Positions 50,901-61,395 of a stretch of 64,000 nucleotides of DNA are shown piece by piece (within the stretch, counting starts at the first letter, position 1; the number at the start of each line of letters is the position of its first letter). This DNA is from Rhynchopus sp. YZ270_cl-10 (taxonomy: Eukaryota; Euglenozoa; Diplonemea; Diplonemida; Diplonemidae), in the NCBI GenBank assembly GCA_964035575.1, contig OZ037924.1:930001-994000 (forward strand), given 5' to 3'. A program made the position numbers and the translations under genes. The notes under the pieces are model-generated. The model was not told where the DNA came from. It searched no databases and saw only the letters and a program-made list of their open reading frames with translations.

Positions 50901-53900
50901 CACAGCAGGGACAGTTGGAAAGCACTGCAGGTCTTGTTGAGCTTGAGTCGCAGGTTGTTGCTCTTCGCGAACAGATCGTAGTTCCAGAAGAGCAGTCGTC
51001 TGTTCTTGAAGAGCTCATTGCTGCCGAGTCACGTGTTGCTGTTGCAAAATCTCTGCGTCCCGAACTTATTGCTCATGACAGTGCCAGCACGATGCAGACC
51101 GCACCAGGTGTGAAGCCGGCACTCTTTGAAGGAAACACCGAGAGCGTGCAACAGGCAGGCGTTGAGGAAGGAGGGGTACTCCTTGCACCAACAGAAGTGA
51201 GCACAACTGTGCCAGCGGACTTGCAGACACTGAGGGAGCAGGTGTTGAACATCCCCGACAGCAGCTACGTTGCAAGTGTGCAGCAGTTGGTGGAAGCAGA
51301 GGTACGCACAGCAGTGGCGAAGGAGTCTGCATCACGTTCTGAACTGACTTCTCTTCGTGCTGAGTCTGCACAGCTCCGTGAGGTGCTCTCGACACAGAAG
51401 TCTGCTGAAGATGTTGCACTTGTGGAGCAGCTTGCGTCGTCTGAAGCACGCATTGCTCGTGTTGAGACTGAGCTGCACGGTGCTTCAATGTCAGTGCACA
51501 ACACTAATGAGGGAGCTGAGCTCAAGTCGCTCGAGGCTGAACTTATTGTTCTGCGGGAACACACACAAGGAGCAGGTGTGAGCACAGCAGAACTGCAGGA
51601 GAAACTGGAGACGTCTGCCACTGAGGTGTCTCGTATCGAAGGCGAGTTGCAAGCTTCTTCTTCTGCTGTTGCTGCACAGAGAACTTCAGACAGTGCAGAG
51701 GTGGAGACACTTCGTGCTGAGATTGCAGTTCTGAAGGAACAGCTTGTGGCACGTGATCCGGCAACGGATCTCGTTGTTTCTGAGTCACGCACACAGCAGG
51801 ATTCACCATGCAATACCGCAGATCTTACTGTCCTTGAGTCGCAGGTTGTTGCTTTGCGCGCACAAATTGCAGTGCCAGAAGAGCAGTCGTCTGTTCTTGA
51901 GGAGCTCATTACCGCTGAGACACTTGTTGCTGTTGCCAAGCAGGCTGCGTCGTTCAGTGTTGATGTTTCTGCTCGCGAGACACATAGCACTGCTGCACAA
52001 TTGTTACCGGAACTGCATGATGGCAGCGTCGATAGTGTGACCATGCGCGATTGTGTGTCTGAGCCTACAGAGACTCATGAAGCACTTCTTGTACCAACAG
52101 AAGTGAGCACAACTGTGCCAGCTGACTTGCAGACACTGAGGGAGCAGGTGTTGAACATCCCCGACAGCAGCTACGTTGCAAGTGTGCAGCAGTTGGTGGA
52201 AGCAGAGGTGCGCACAGCAGTGGCGAAGGAGTCTGCATCACGTTCTGAACTGACTTCTCTTCGTGCTGAGTCTGCACAGCTCCGTGAGGTGCTCTCGACA
52301 CAGAAGTCTGCTGAAGATGCTGCACTTGTGGAACAGCTTGCGTCGTCTGAAGCACGCATTGCTCGTGTTGAGACTGAGCTGCACGGTGCTTCGATGTCAG
52401 TGCACAACACCAGTGAGGGAGCTGAGCTGAAGTCACTCGAGGCTGAACTTGTTGTTCTGCGTGAACACACACAAGGAGCAGGTGTGAGCACAGCAGAACT
52501 GCAGGAGAAACTGGAGACGTCTGCCACTGAGGTGTCTCGTATCGAAGGCGAGTTGCAAGCTTCTTCTTCTGCTGTTGCTGCACAGAGAACTTCAGACAGT
52601 GCAGAGGTGGAGACACTTCGTGCTGAGATTGCAGTTCTGAAGGAACAGCTTGTGGCACGTACTCAAGGTGTACGTGAAGCGACGCTGGTGGTTTCTGAGT
52701 CACACACACAGCAGGGACAGTTGGAAAATACTGCAGGTCTTGTTGAGCTTGAGTCGCAGGTTGTTGCTCTTCGTGAACAGATTGCAGTGCCAGAAGAGCA
52801 GTCGTCTGTTCTTGAGGAGCTCATTGCTGCCGAGTCACGTGTTGCTGTTGCAAAATCTCTGCGTCCCGAACTTATTGCTCATGACAGTGCCAGCACGATG
52901 CAGACCGCACCAGGTGTGAAGCCGGCACTCTTTGAAGGAAACACCGAGAGCGTGCAACAGGCAGGCGTTGAGGAAGGAGGGGTACTCCTTGCACCAACAG
53001 AAGTGAGCACAACTGTGCCAGCGGACTTGCAGACACTGAGGGAGCAGGTGTTGAACATCCCCGACAGCAGCTACGTTGCGAGTGTGCAGCAGTTGGTGGA
53101 AGCAGAGGTGCGCACAGCAGTGGCGAAGGAGTCTGCATCACGTTCTGAACTGACTTCTCTTCGTGCTGAGTCTGCACAGCTCCGCGAGGTGCTCTCGACA
53201 CAGAAGTCTGCTGAAGATGTTGCACTTGTGGAACAGCTTGCGTCGTCTGAAGCACGCATTGCTCGTGTTGAGACTGAGCTGCACGGTGCTTCGCTGTCAG
53301 TGCACCACACCAGTGAGGGAGCTGAGCTGAAGTCGCTCGAGGCTGAACTTGTTGTTCTGCGTGAACACACACAAGGAACAGGTGTGAGCACAGCAGAACT
53401 GCAGGAGAAGGTACAGACGTCTACAACTGAGGTGTCTCGTATCGAAGGTGAGTTGCAAGCTTCTTCTTCTGCTGATGCATTCCACAGAACCTCCTCCAAT
53501 AGTGCAGAGTTGTGTGCACTGAGGTCTGAGATGGCACTTCTTAAGATGCAGCTGGCAGGACAAGTGTCGGAACTTGAAGAAGTGAGGGCAGACCTAGCAT
53601 TGAGTGAAGAACGTTCGAGTCGTGCTCAGGCACCTGTGGAAGCGACACAAGCGTCTGCAGATCTTGTTGCATTTGAATCTGCGGTCCTTGCTCTCCGTGA
53701 ACAGATGCAAGTACCCGAAGACAAGCACAGTGTTTTCGAGGAGCTCATTGCTGCCGAGTCACGTTTTGCCGTCGCAAAGCACTCCTTCCGTGTTGAGCTT
53801 GCTCATGAGACAGCTGCTGACGTGAACCCAGCTTTGTTCGAGGGCAGCGTCGACAGTGTGACCATGAAGGACTGTACCTCGGAACCCACTGAACCAAACG

Positions 53901-56900
53901 AAGGAGGGGTACTCCTCGCACCAACGGAAGTGAGCACAACTGTGCCAGCTGACTTGCAGACACTGAGGGAGCAGGTGTTGAACATCCCCGACAGCAGCTA
54001 CGTTGCAAGTGTGCAGCAGTTGGTGGAAGCAGAGGTGCGCACAGCAGTGGCGAAGGAGTCTGCATCACGTTCTGAACTGACTTCTCTTCGTGCTGAGTCT
54101 GCACAGCTCCGTGAGGTGCTCTCGACACAGAAGTCTGCTGAAGATGTTGCACTTGTGGAACAGCTTGCGTCGTCTGAAGCACGCATTGCTCGTGTTGAGA
54201 CTGAGCTGCACGGTGCTTCGATGTCTCTTGCGTACAGCACTGATGCCACTGCGCTGAAATCGCTTCAAGCTGAACTTATCGTTTTGCGTGAACACACACA
54301 AGGAGCAGGTGTGAGCACAGCAGAACTGCAGGAGAAACTGGAGACGTCTGCAACTGAGGTGTCTCGTATCGAAGGTGAGTTGCAAGCTTCTTCTTCTGCT
54401 GTTGCTGCACAGAGAACTTCAGACAGTGCAGAGGTGGAGACACTTCGTGCTGAGATTGCAGTTCTGAAGGAACAGCTGGAAGAGGCACGTACTGGTGCGA
54501 CCGTTGCACCAACAACACTTAATTTGTCGAACACTGCAGGTCTTGTTGAGCTTGAGTCGCAGGTTGTTGCTCTTCGTGAACAGATCGCAGTGCCAGAAGA
54601 GCAGTCGTCTGTTCTTGAAGAGCTCATTGCTGCCGAGTCACGTGTTGCTGTTGCAAAGAAGACACAGCTGTTGCGGGCGGAACTTGCTGCTCACGAAACA
54701 GAGAGCAAGATGCATCCAGTAGCAGAGTTGACGCCAGCACTGTTCGAGGGCAGCGTCGACAGTGTGACCATGCGCGATTGTGTGTCTGAGCCTACAGAGA
54801 CTCACGAAGCACTTCTTGTACCCACAGAAGTGAGCACAACTGTGCCAGCTGACTTGCAGACACTGAGGGAGCAGGTGTTGAACATCCCCGACAGCAGCTA
54901 CGTTGCAAGTGTGCAGCAGTTGGTGGAAGCAGAGGTGCGCACAGCAGTGGCGAAGGAGTCTGCATCACGTTCTGAACTGACTTCTCTTCGTGCTGAGTCT
55001 GCACAGCTCCGTGAGGTGCTCTCGACACAGAAGTCTGCTGAAGATGCTGCACTTGTGGAACAGCTTGCGTCGTCTGAAGCACGCATTGCTCGTGTTGAGA
55101 CTGAGCTGCACGGTGCTTCGATGTCTCTTGCGTACAGCACTGATGCCACTGCGTTGAAATTGCTTCAAGCTGAACTTATCGTTTTGCGTGAACACACACA
55201 AGGAACAGGTGTGAGCACAGCAGAACTGCAGGAGAAACTGGAGACGTCTACAACTGAGGTGTCTCGTATCGAAGGTGAGTTGCAAGCTTCGTCATCTGCT
55301 GTTGCTGCACAGAGAACTTCAGACAGTGCAGAGGTGGAGACACTTCGTGCTGAGATTGCAGTTCTCAAGGAACAGCTTGTGGCACGTGATACGTCAACGA
55401 ATCTCGTTGTTTCTGAGTCACACACGCAGCAGCAACAGCTGGCAACCGGTGCAGGTCTTGTTGAGCTTGAGTCGCAGGTTGTTGCCCTTCGTGAACAGAT
55501 TGCAGTGCCAGAAGAGCAGTCGTCTGTTCTTGAGGAGCTCATTGCTGCCGAGTCACGTGTCGCTGTCGCAAAGAAGACACAGCTGTTGCGGGCGGAACTT
55601 GCTGCTCACGAAACAGAGAGCAAGATGCATCCAGTAGCAGAGTTGACGCCAGCACTGTTCGAGGGCAGCGTCGACAGTGTGACCATGCGTGATTGTGTGT
55701 CTGAGCCTACAGAGACTCACGAAGCACTTCTTGTACCCACAGCAGTGAGCACAACTGTGCCAGCGGACTTGCAGACACTGAGGGAGCAGGTGTTGAACAT
55801 CCCCGACAGCAGCTACGTTGCAAGTGTGCAGCAGTTGGTGGAAGCAGAGGTGCGCACAGCAGTGGCGAAGGAGTCTGCATCACGTTCTGAACTGACTTCT
55901 CTTCGTGCTGAGTCTGCACAGCTCCGTGAGGTGCTCTCGACACAGAAGTCTGCTGAAGATGCTGCACTTGTGGAACAGCTTGCGTCGTCTGAAGCACGCA
56001 TTGCTCGTGTTGAGACTGAGCTGCACGGTGCTTCGATGTCTCTTGCGTACAGCACTGATGCCACTGCGCTGAAATCGCTTCAAGCTGAACTTATCGTTTT
56101 GCGTGAACACACACAAGGAGCAGGTGTGAGCACAGCAGAACTGCAGGAGAAGCTGGAGACGTCTGCAACTGAGGTGTCTCGTATCGAAGGCGAGTTGCAA
56201 GCTTCTTCTTCTGCTGTTGCTGCACAGAGAACTTCAGACAGTGCAGAGGTGGAGACACTTCGTGCTGAGATTGCAGTTCTGAAGGAACAGCTGGAAGAGG
56301 CACGTACTGGTGCGACCGTTGCACCAACAACACTTACTTTGTCGAACACTGCAGGTCTTGTTGAGCTTGAGTCGCAGGTTGTTGCTCTTCGTGAACAGAT
56401 TGCAGTGCCAGAAGAGCAGTCGTCTGTTCTTGAAGAGCTCATTGCTGCCGAGTCACGTGTTGCTGTTGCAAAATCTCTGCGTCCCGAACTTATTGCTCAT
56501 GACAGTGCCAGCACTACGCAGACCGCATCAGGTGTGAAGCCGGCACTCTTTGAAGGAAATGACGAGAGCACGAAACCTGCAGACGCAGCTGCGCACACAG
56601 GTCTGTTTGAGATGAGCCTTCAGAGCGTCACAGTCAATGATTCGTCTCCAGAACTCAAGGAGGGACTTACTTTGAAAATCCCACGCACCTTGAGTGCGAG
56701 CGAATTGGAAACACTGAGGGAGCAGGTGCTGAATATCCCCGACAGCAGCTACGTTGCGAGTGTGCAGCAGTTGGTGGAAGCAGAGGTGCGCACAGCAGTG
56801 GCGAAGGAGTCTGCATCACGTTCTGAACTGACTTCTCTTCGTGCTGAGTCTGCACAGCTCCGTGAGGTGCTCTCGACACAGAAGTCTGCTGAAGATGTTG

Positions 56901-57648
56901 CACTTGTGGAACAGCTTGCGTCGTCTGAAGCACGCATTGCTCGTGTTGAGACTGAGCTGCACGGTGCTCCCTCCTCTCTTGCGTACAGCACTGATGCCAC
57001 TGCGTTGAAATCGCTCGAGGCTGAACTTGTTGTTCTGCGTGAACACACACAAGGAACAGGTGTGAGCACAGCAGCACTGCAGGAGAAGATCGATGCCTCT
57101 GCCATCGAGGTCACACGGGTGGAGACGGAACTTCTCTCTGCCTCTGTCCTGTCTGCACAGCGCCGTTCCTCTGAGAGCATTGAGCTGGCGTCACTTCGTT
57201 CCGAGCTTGCTGCACTGCGCCGCGCAGCCTCTGAACCTGTCGGCACCGCTGAGCTCTCCGTTCTGGGCAACGACGTCCGCAACCTCCGCGACGACCTTGC
57301 GAAGCTAGCTGTACCAGAGGAACACAGCCGGCTCTTTGAGGAGCTGATCCGCTGCGAGACAAAATACGCGGTGCAGAAGGAGGTGAACGCACGGTCGGAA
57401 CTGCGCAAGGGTTTGGCCACGAAGCCGCCGAAAGCTAATGTCTTCAACAAGCCTGAATCGGCCTTCATTGGCAGCATGCTGAGCGACATGATGCAGGACT
57501 GCACTAGCGAGGTCGACGAGGTTGAGGGAGGCGGCGACAGCATTGTCATCCGCGGGAGCGTGAGCGGGCGCCAGGACCCACCCCGCCCTGAGGACGGAAG
57601 CTTCTCCAGCCCTGCACGCCTCATCCGCAGCGGCACTGGTGTCTCCTC
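38958..57648 (+). CDS. giant coiled-coil protein with RanBP2-type zinc finger (three exons, 3' end lost in gap)
   Basis: Exons 38958-41021, 41203-41331 and 42263 onward join in phase 0 with GTATGC and GTACGT donors and CACAG and CAACAG acceptors, giving over 5,850 residues before the gap. Residues 6-30 are a RanBP2-type zinc finger (WRCAQCDTDN, KCVSCQTPKG). Most of the rest is heptad-rich coiled coil. Residues of about 478-550 form a small beta-rich insert ending in IFWSDGDVWVK. A cluster of VQT/LQT motifs opens exon 3. From about residue 3,300 to 5,680 come eight near-identical repeats of about 300 residues. Such proteins usually act as cytoskeletal, centrosomal or Golgi scaffolds; which one is unknown. 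The ATG at 42263 sits right after an acceptor, so exon 3 could instead be a separate gene with a trans-spliced start. The end is beyond the 200-base gap. Confidence 0.75.
41022..41202 (+). other. intron 1 of the giant coiled-coil gene
   Basis: GTATGC donor, CACACAG acceptor, 181 bases. Its 3' half is a diverged family D segment (GTACACAGTGCTGACC, CAGTGATTGTCGTCACAATA, 41130-41190), ending 12 bases before the acceptor. Confidence 0.75.
41332..42262 (+). other. probable 931-base intron 2 of the giant coiled-coil gene
   Basis: GTACGT donor at 41332 and TTCAACAG acceptor before 42263, with a long pyrimidine-rich end. Inside are a family G copy (41565-41600) and family E copies at 41728-41780 (GAGACTAAGTATGAGAGG) and 42040-42095 (GATGGCTAAGCACAGAGAAG, CTTAGGTTCATCTTATAAAA). 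No exon-like sequence lies within, which supports joining the flanking exons. If exon 3 is a separate gene, this is a spacer. Confidence 0.6.
49978..57110 (+). repeat. eight coding repeats of about 300 residues in the giant coiled-coil gene
   Basis: The marker VLNIPDSSYVASVQQLVEAE starts at 50351, 51242, 52148, 53048, 53975, 54875, 55790 and 56726, so spacing is 891, 906, 900, 927, 900, 915 and 936 bases, always a multiple of three. Within a unit about 180 residues (from VLNIPDSS to LRAEIAVLKEQL) are almost invariant in DNA, including third positions. The part between markers, after VAVAK, comes in a few variants (SLRPELIAHDSAS, KTQLLRAELAAHE, QAASFSVDVS). That pattern fits recent unequal exchange or gene conversion. 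Confidence 0.93.
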
Positions 57649-57848
57649 NNNNNNNNNNNNNNNNNNNNNNNNNNNNNNNNNNNNNNNNNNNNNNNNNNNN
57701 NNNNNNNNNNNNNNNNNNNNNNNNNNNNNNNNNNNNNNNNNNNNNNNNNNNNNNNNNNNNNNNNNNNNNNNNNNNNNNNNNNNNNNNNNNNNNNNNNNNN
57801 NNNNNNNNNNNNNNNNNNNNNNNNNNNNNNNNNNNNNNNNNNNNNNNN
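57649..57848. other. assembly gap (200 N)
   Basis: Exactly 200 N, a customary placeholder for a gap of unknown size. It cuts the giant gene after the codons for LIRSGTGVSS. Any reading frame through it, such as the short MKRSS after it, is not evidence. Confidence 0.99.
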
Positions 57849-58131
57849 GAATGAAGCGTTCCTCCTGATGGATTTAGGGAAGCGTTTGTAGGGGGGGAAA
57901 ATCTTCAGGTCGGTGCGTTAACACGGTCGACAAAGGAAGCATATATTTTTTTTCGTGGAGGGGGGGCGGCATTTTTTTTACATCTTCTTCAAATCAAATC
58001 TTCTGCAACTTCAAGGTTTCTCTTCTTATACTGCAATGCCACTCATTCCCCCCACATTTGTCCCCCTCCCTACTCTGATAGGAATATCAGACGTTACCTC
58101 CCACCTCTCTACGTCCACAGGTGGTACAGAA
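57849..58131. other. post-gap spacer and 5' flank of the Amt-cyclase gene
   Basis: No gene recognised. Includes TATATTTTTTTT near 57941 and an alternative in-frame ATG at 58036. A pyrimidine-rich stretch (58097-58120) ends CGTCCACAG, 11 bases before the favoured start, so the preceding in-frame codons may be intron or 5' UTR. Confidence 0.5.
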
Positions 58132-61100
58132 ATGTTGGGAGTAGGAAGAGGCACGTGGAGAGGGTGGGTCCGTCTCGCGCTGGTGTGCAGTGTGATCACA
58201 TGCGTCGTGTCTTTCAATGTAACTGACTATAACGACATGCTTGATATGAATAACATAACCCTCAGCGCCTTTGAGCTCAGCATCGCTGTGTCTGAAACAG
58301 TGAATAGGGTGCGCCTCACGGCAGACTCCATCAGCACCCTCTGGATGCTGCAGTGCGGTGTGTGCGTCTTCCTCATGCAAATGGGCTTCTGCTTCCTCGA
58401 AGCCGGCAGCGTCCGTTCCGTAAGCGTAATCAACATCATCTTCAAGAACCTCGTGGACTGCTCCCTCGGAGCCTTGATGTGGTGGATGACAGGCTACGCC
58501 TTTGCATTCGGGAAGGGCTCTGGCTTCATCGGCGGTGAGGAGGCTATGTTTGCACTGTCCCCTAAGCCAGGTGATGCGCTCTTTGGAAGCATGGCGCACT
58601 TCTTCCTGAGTTTCACCTACATGACAGCATCGTGCACAATTGTGAGTGGTGCTGTTGCGGAACGGATAAACCTGTACGCGTACTGCCTGTTTGTGGTGGT
58701 GACGTGTGGGTTCACGTACCCCGTGGTGGTGCACTGGGGGTGGAGCTCGACAGGGTTCCTGAGTGCGTTTTCCGAGGACCGCATCTGGGGGAACGGTCTG
58801 CTGGACTTTGCGGGGAGTGGTGTGATCCACTTGTTTGGAGGCACCAGTGCTCTTTGTTTGGCTTACTTGATTGGGCCACGCAAACTGCGTGACAATATCG
58901 ACTTGTTTTCGGAGGAAGGACAGGCAATCGTGTCGCCACACAATAAGTTCCAGCAGGCAGCAGGCACACTACTTTTGTGGTTTTCCTGGTTTATGTTCAA
59001 CGGTGGGAGTGTTGTGAACTTCAACGGTGCTGGCAGCGCAGTAGCCTCGCAGGCCATAATAGCGACTCTGATGTCGAGCTGTGGTGCCGGTGTGTTTGGT
59101 GTTGTCATCTCATTAATATTTCTGCGCTATCTCGACATTGGACACGCATGCAACAGCGTGCTTGTCGGTCTCGTCTCAATCACCTCAGCCTGTGCCTACG
59201 TCGAGATAGCGTTCAGCCCTCTGATCGGAGCAGTAGGCGTGGTCTTCTACTTCGCTATCCACAAGCTACGCATGCGCCTTCGGATTGACGACGTTGTGGA
59301 TGCTGGCGCTGTGCACTTTGGGGGTGGGCTGTGGGGCTGCATCGCCACGGGGCTGTTCTGCAACGAGGAGATCATGGAGGCTGCGCTTGAGAGGGAGGTG
59401 TCGGGGTACGGACTGTTCCTGGGCGGGGGTGGCACACAGCTTGGTGTGCAGCTGCTCTACTGCGCAGTGGTGATGGCGTGGTGTGTTCTGTGGTCTCTCG
59501 GTATCTATTTTTTCTGCAAATACACTTTTGGCGATCGGGCGCATATTGACGCCGAGATTCTTGGCCTGGACATACACGAGCACAAGGCACATTCCTACGA
59601 CTACATGGAGAAGATGGGGAGGGAGCGGGAGATGGCTGTGACCTCTGTTATCCTTGCTGAGAAGATTGCGAGCAAGCTTGCCAACTTCGACCTTGAGGGG
59701 GCTGAGGCGGTGCTGAACAGTGTGCCCCACATGAGAGACTTCCGTGATATGTTCTGGCAGCTCTTGCAGAACCTTCGTGCATACCGCCGCTTCCTCCCAC
59801 GCAGTCTGCTTGAGGTGAATGACGATAATGACGACGAATGCCAGATCGCTCCGGGAACAGACGGAAAAGCTGCGATTGTGTTCACGGACATCAAAGGCTC
59901 GACCGCCTCGTGGGAGGCCTGCCCCACTGACATGCGTGAAGCTCTGCGTGTACACAACCGCATCATCCGGAAGTGCATCAAAACGCACAACGGCTATGAA
60001 GTCAAAACCATTGGTGACGCCTTTATGGTTGCCTTTGCGACGCTGCAGACTGCAACGAGGTTTGCCATTGATGTGCAGAAGGGGTTGTTTGAGTCGTTCG
60101 ACTGGCCGGAGGCGCTTGCGATGCTGCCGCACTGCCGCGACGGCGACTGGTACGGCATCTTGGTGCGGATAGGCGTCAACTACGGCGACGTGCAGTTCGA
60201 GATGAACCCCATCACAACACGCTGCGACTACTCCGGGCCGACTGTGAACAAGGCATCTCGCCTGGAGGCTGCTGCGAAGGGCGGTGCTGTCGCGATCACA
60301 GAGGATGCGCAGGAGCTGCTGTTGGCAGAGTGCTTCTACGACACGGTGGACGTGGAGATGGATATCTTGAAGGACGTCACACTCAAGGGTGTCCCTGGTG
60401 CACACACCCTCGCGCTTATCTTTCCGAACGCAGAAAGACCGAAGCAGACACCGATTCCACACCACAAGAAGAGCGGGGCGTCAACCCTGGCGTCGTTCCG
60501 ATCGTTCAAGCCAGGCGTACCAAAGATGAGCTTGAAAGGCGGGTCCAGACGTGGATCCAGCGTGCACCCTGAACAGCCGGGCTACGATGCTCAGTCGCAG
60601 CGTGAAACGCAGAGGGCACTGAAACTCACGTCTGGAACAGTCGGACAGATCTACGTCAACTTCGAACACGAGGTGTCCCGGTCATTGATGGAGCTGACCA
60701 GACGTATCAATAGTATTATTGTCCGCATCTCCAACACCTCAGACCGAACGGAGGGCAGCATCCACGGCATCAACGGGAACCGCATCACCGTGACATGGAA
60801 CCTCTCGAAGCGCAGCCGTGCACACACAACAAAGGCCTACATCTTTGCGGCGCTCTTGGAAGAGCAGCACCCCCCGACAGCGATGTCCGTCGCCCTTGTG
60901 TCGGGGAACGTGCTCTACGGAAGGATAGGCCCAGAGGACCAGCTGTTCGTGAATGCGTTGGGGCAGACCCTGCGGCTGTCCGAGACTCTGCTTGATGCGG
61001 TGCGGGAGCTGCGCATCTTTTCTTTGTTCGGCGCAATGGGGGACGAGGCGACCGCGCTGCTCAACAACAATTCCATTCGCCCGATTTTTAAGTGGAGTGT

Positions 61101-61395
61101 CAACTCTGAGACGCAGCCGGATCAGGACAGAATGACGCTGTATCAACTTGCCCCGAGGGAGGACCTGAAGGGGCACAGGGATGGGTCGTGCGACAAAGAC
61201 GAGGACAACCGCAACGATGAGTGGAGCTGGTCGTCCGATTACTGTGCAGCATTCGAAGCAGGTGACACAGACAAGATCCTGGCGTACGGCGGGTCGGATC
61301 CCATTATCGGCACCGTCGTTGGTCTCATGAACGGAACAATAACCTTGCAAAGCGAGAAGTGGCTGCAGAGCGGCGAGGTGGAGATATTCATGTGA
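58132..61395 (+). CDS. ammonium transporter-adenylyl cyclase fusion with second degenerate cyclase domain
   Basis: A 1,087-residue protein from the favoured Met (alternative 58036 adds 32 residues). Residues 1-30 look like a signal peptide. Residues of about 65-470 are a full Amt/MEP ammonium channel: TLWMLQCGVCVFLMQMGFCF, LEAGSVRSVSVINII, TIVSGAVAERINLYAY, DFAGSGVIH with Asp225 and His233, and DAGAVHFGGG with His395, so the recruitment Asp and twin His are kept. A short cytosolic helix (490-570) leads to a class III cyclase domain (about 578-760): VFTDIKGST with Asp586, VKTIGDAF with Lys625 and Asp629, CDYSGPTVNKASRLE with Asp699, Asn706 and Arg710. Lys plus Asp select ATP, so it should make cAMP. 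Residues of about 825-1,000 repeat the fold (EGSIHGINGNRITVTWN, SGNVLYGRIG), with Asn883 for the metal Asp. I infer an ammonium sensor that signals through cAMP. Intronless. Confidence 0.9.
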   Translation: MLGVGRGTWRGWVRLALVCSVITCVVSFNVTDYNDMLDMNNITLSAFELSIAVSETVNRVRLTADSISTLWMLQCGVCVFLMQMGFCFLEAGSVRSVSVINIIFKNLVDCSLGALMWWMTGYAFAFGKGSGFIGGEEAMFALSPKPGDALFGSMAHFFLSFTYMTASCTIVSGAVAERINLYAYCLFVVVTCGFTYPVVVHWGWSSTGFLSAFSEDRIWGNGLLDFAGSGVIHLFGGTSALCLAYLIGPRKLRDNIDLFSEEGQAIVSPHNKFQQAAGTLLLWFSWFMFNGGSVVNFNGAGSAVASQAIIATLMSSCGAGVFGVVISLIFLRYLDIGHACNSVLVGLVSITSACAYVEIAFSPLIGAVGVVFYFAIHKLRMRLRIDDVVDAGAVHFGGGLWGCIATGLFCNEEIMEAALEREVSGYGLFLGGGGTQLGVQLLYCAVVMAWCVLWSLGIYFFCKYTFGDRAHIDAEILGLDIHEHKAHSYDYMEKMGREREMAVTSVILAEKIASKLANFDLEGAEAVLNSVPHMRDFRDMFWQLLQNLRAYRRFLPRSLLEVNDDNDDECQIAPGTDGKAAIVFTDIKGSTASWEACPTDMREALRVHNRIIRKCIKTHNGYEVKTIGDAFMVAFATLQTATRFAIDVQKGLFESFDWPEALAMLPHCRDGDWYGILVRIGVNYGDVQFEMNPITTRCDYSGPTVNKASRLEAAAKGGAVAITEDAQELLLAECFYDTVDVEMDILKDVTLKGVPGAHTLALIFPNAERPKQTPIPHHKKSGASTLASFRSFKPGVPKMSLKGGSRRGSSVHPEQPGYDAQSQRETQRALKLTSGTVGQIYVNFEHEVSRSLMELTRRINSIIVRISNTSDRTEGSIHGINGNRITVTWNLSKRSRAHTTKAYIFAALLEEQHPPTAMSVALVSGNVLYGRIGPEDQLFVNALGQTLRLSETLLDAVRELRIFSLFGAMGDEATALLNNNSIRPIFKWSVNSETQPDQDRMTLYQLAPREDLKGHRDGSCDKDEDNRNDEWSWSSDYCAAFEAGDTDKILAYGGSDPIIGTVVGLMNGTITLQSEKWLQSGEVEIFM

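Noticed and set aside
49450-57640. Long open frames on the - strand opposite the giant coiled-coil gene
   Set aside because: They are the antisense of a repetitive biased coding sequence, repeat with the same period, and give Ser/Cys/Thr-rich peptides with no domain.
57649-57868. Coding sequence continued through the run of N to MKRSS
   Set aside because: The bases are unknown and the gap size is a placeholder, so the frame after it cannot be tied to the frame before it.
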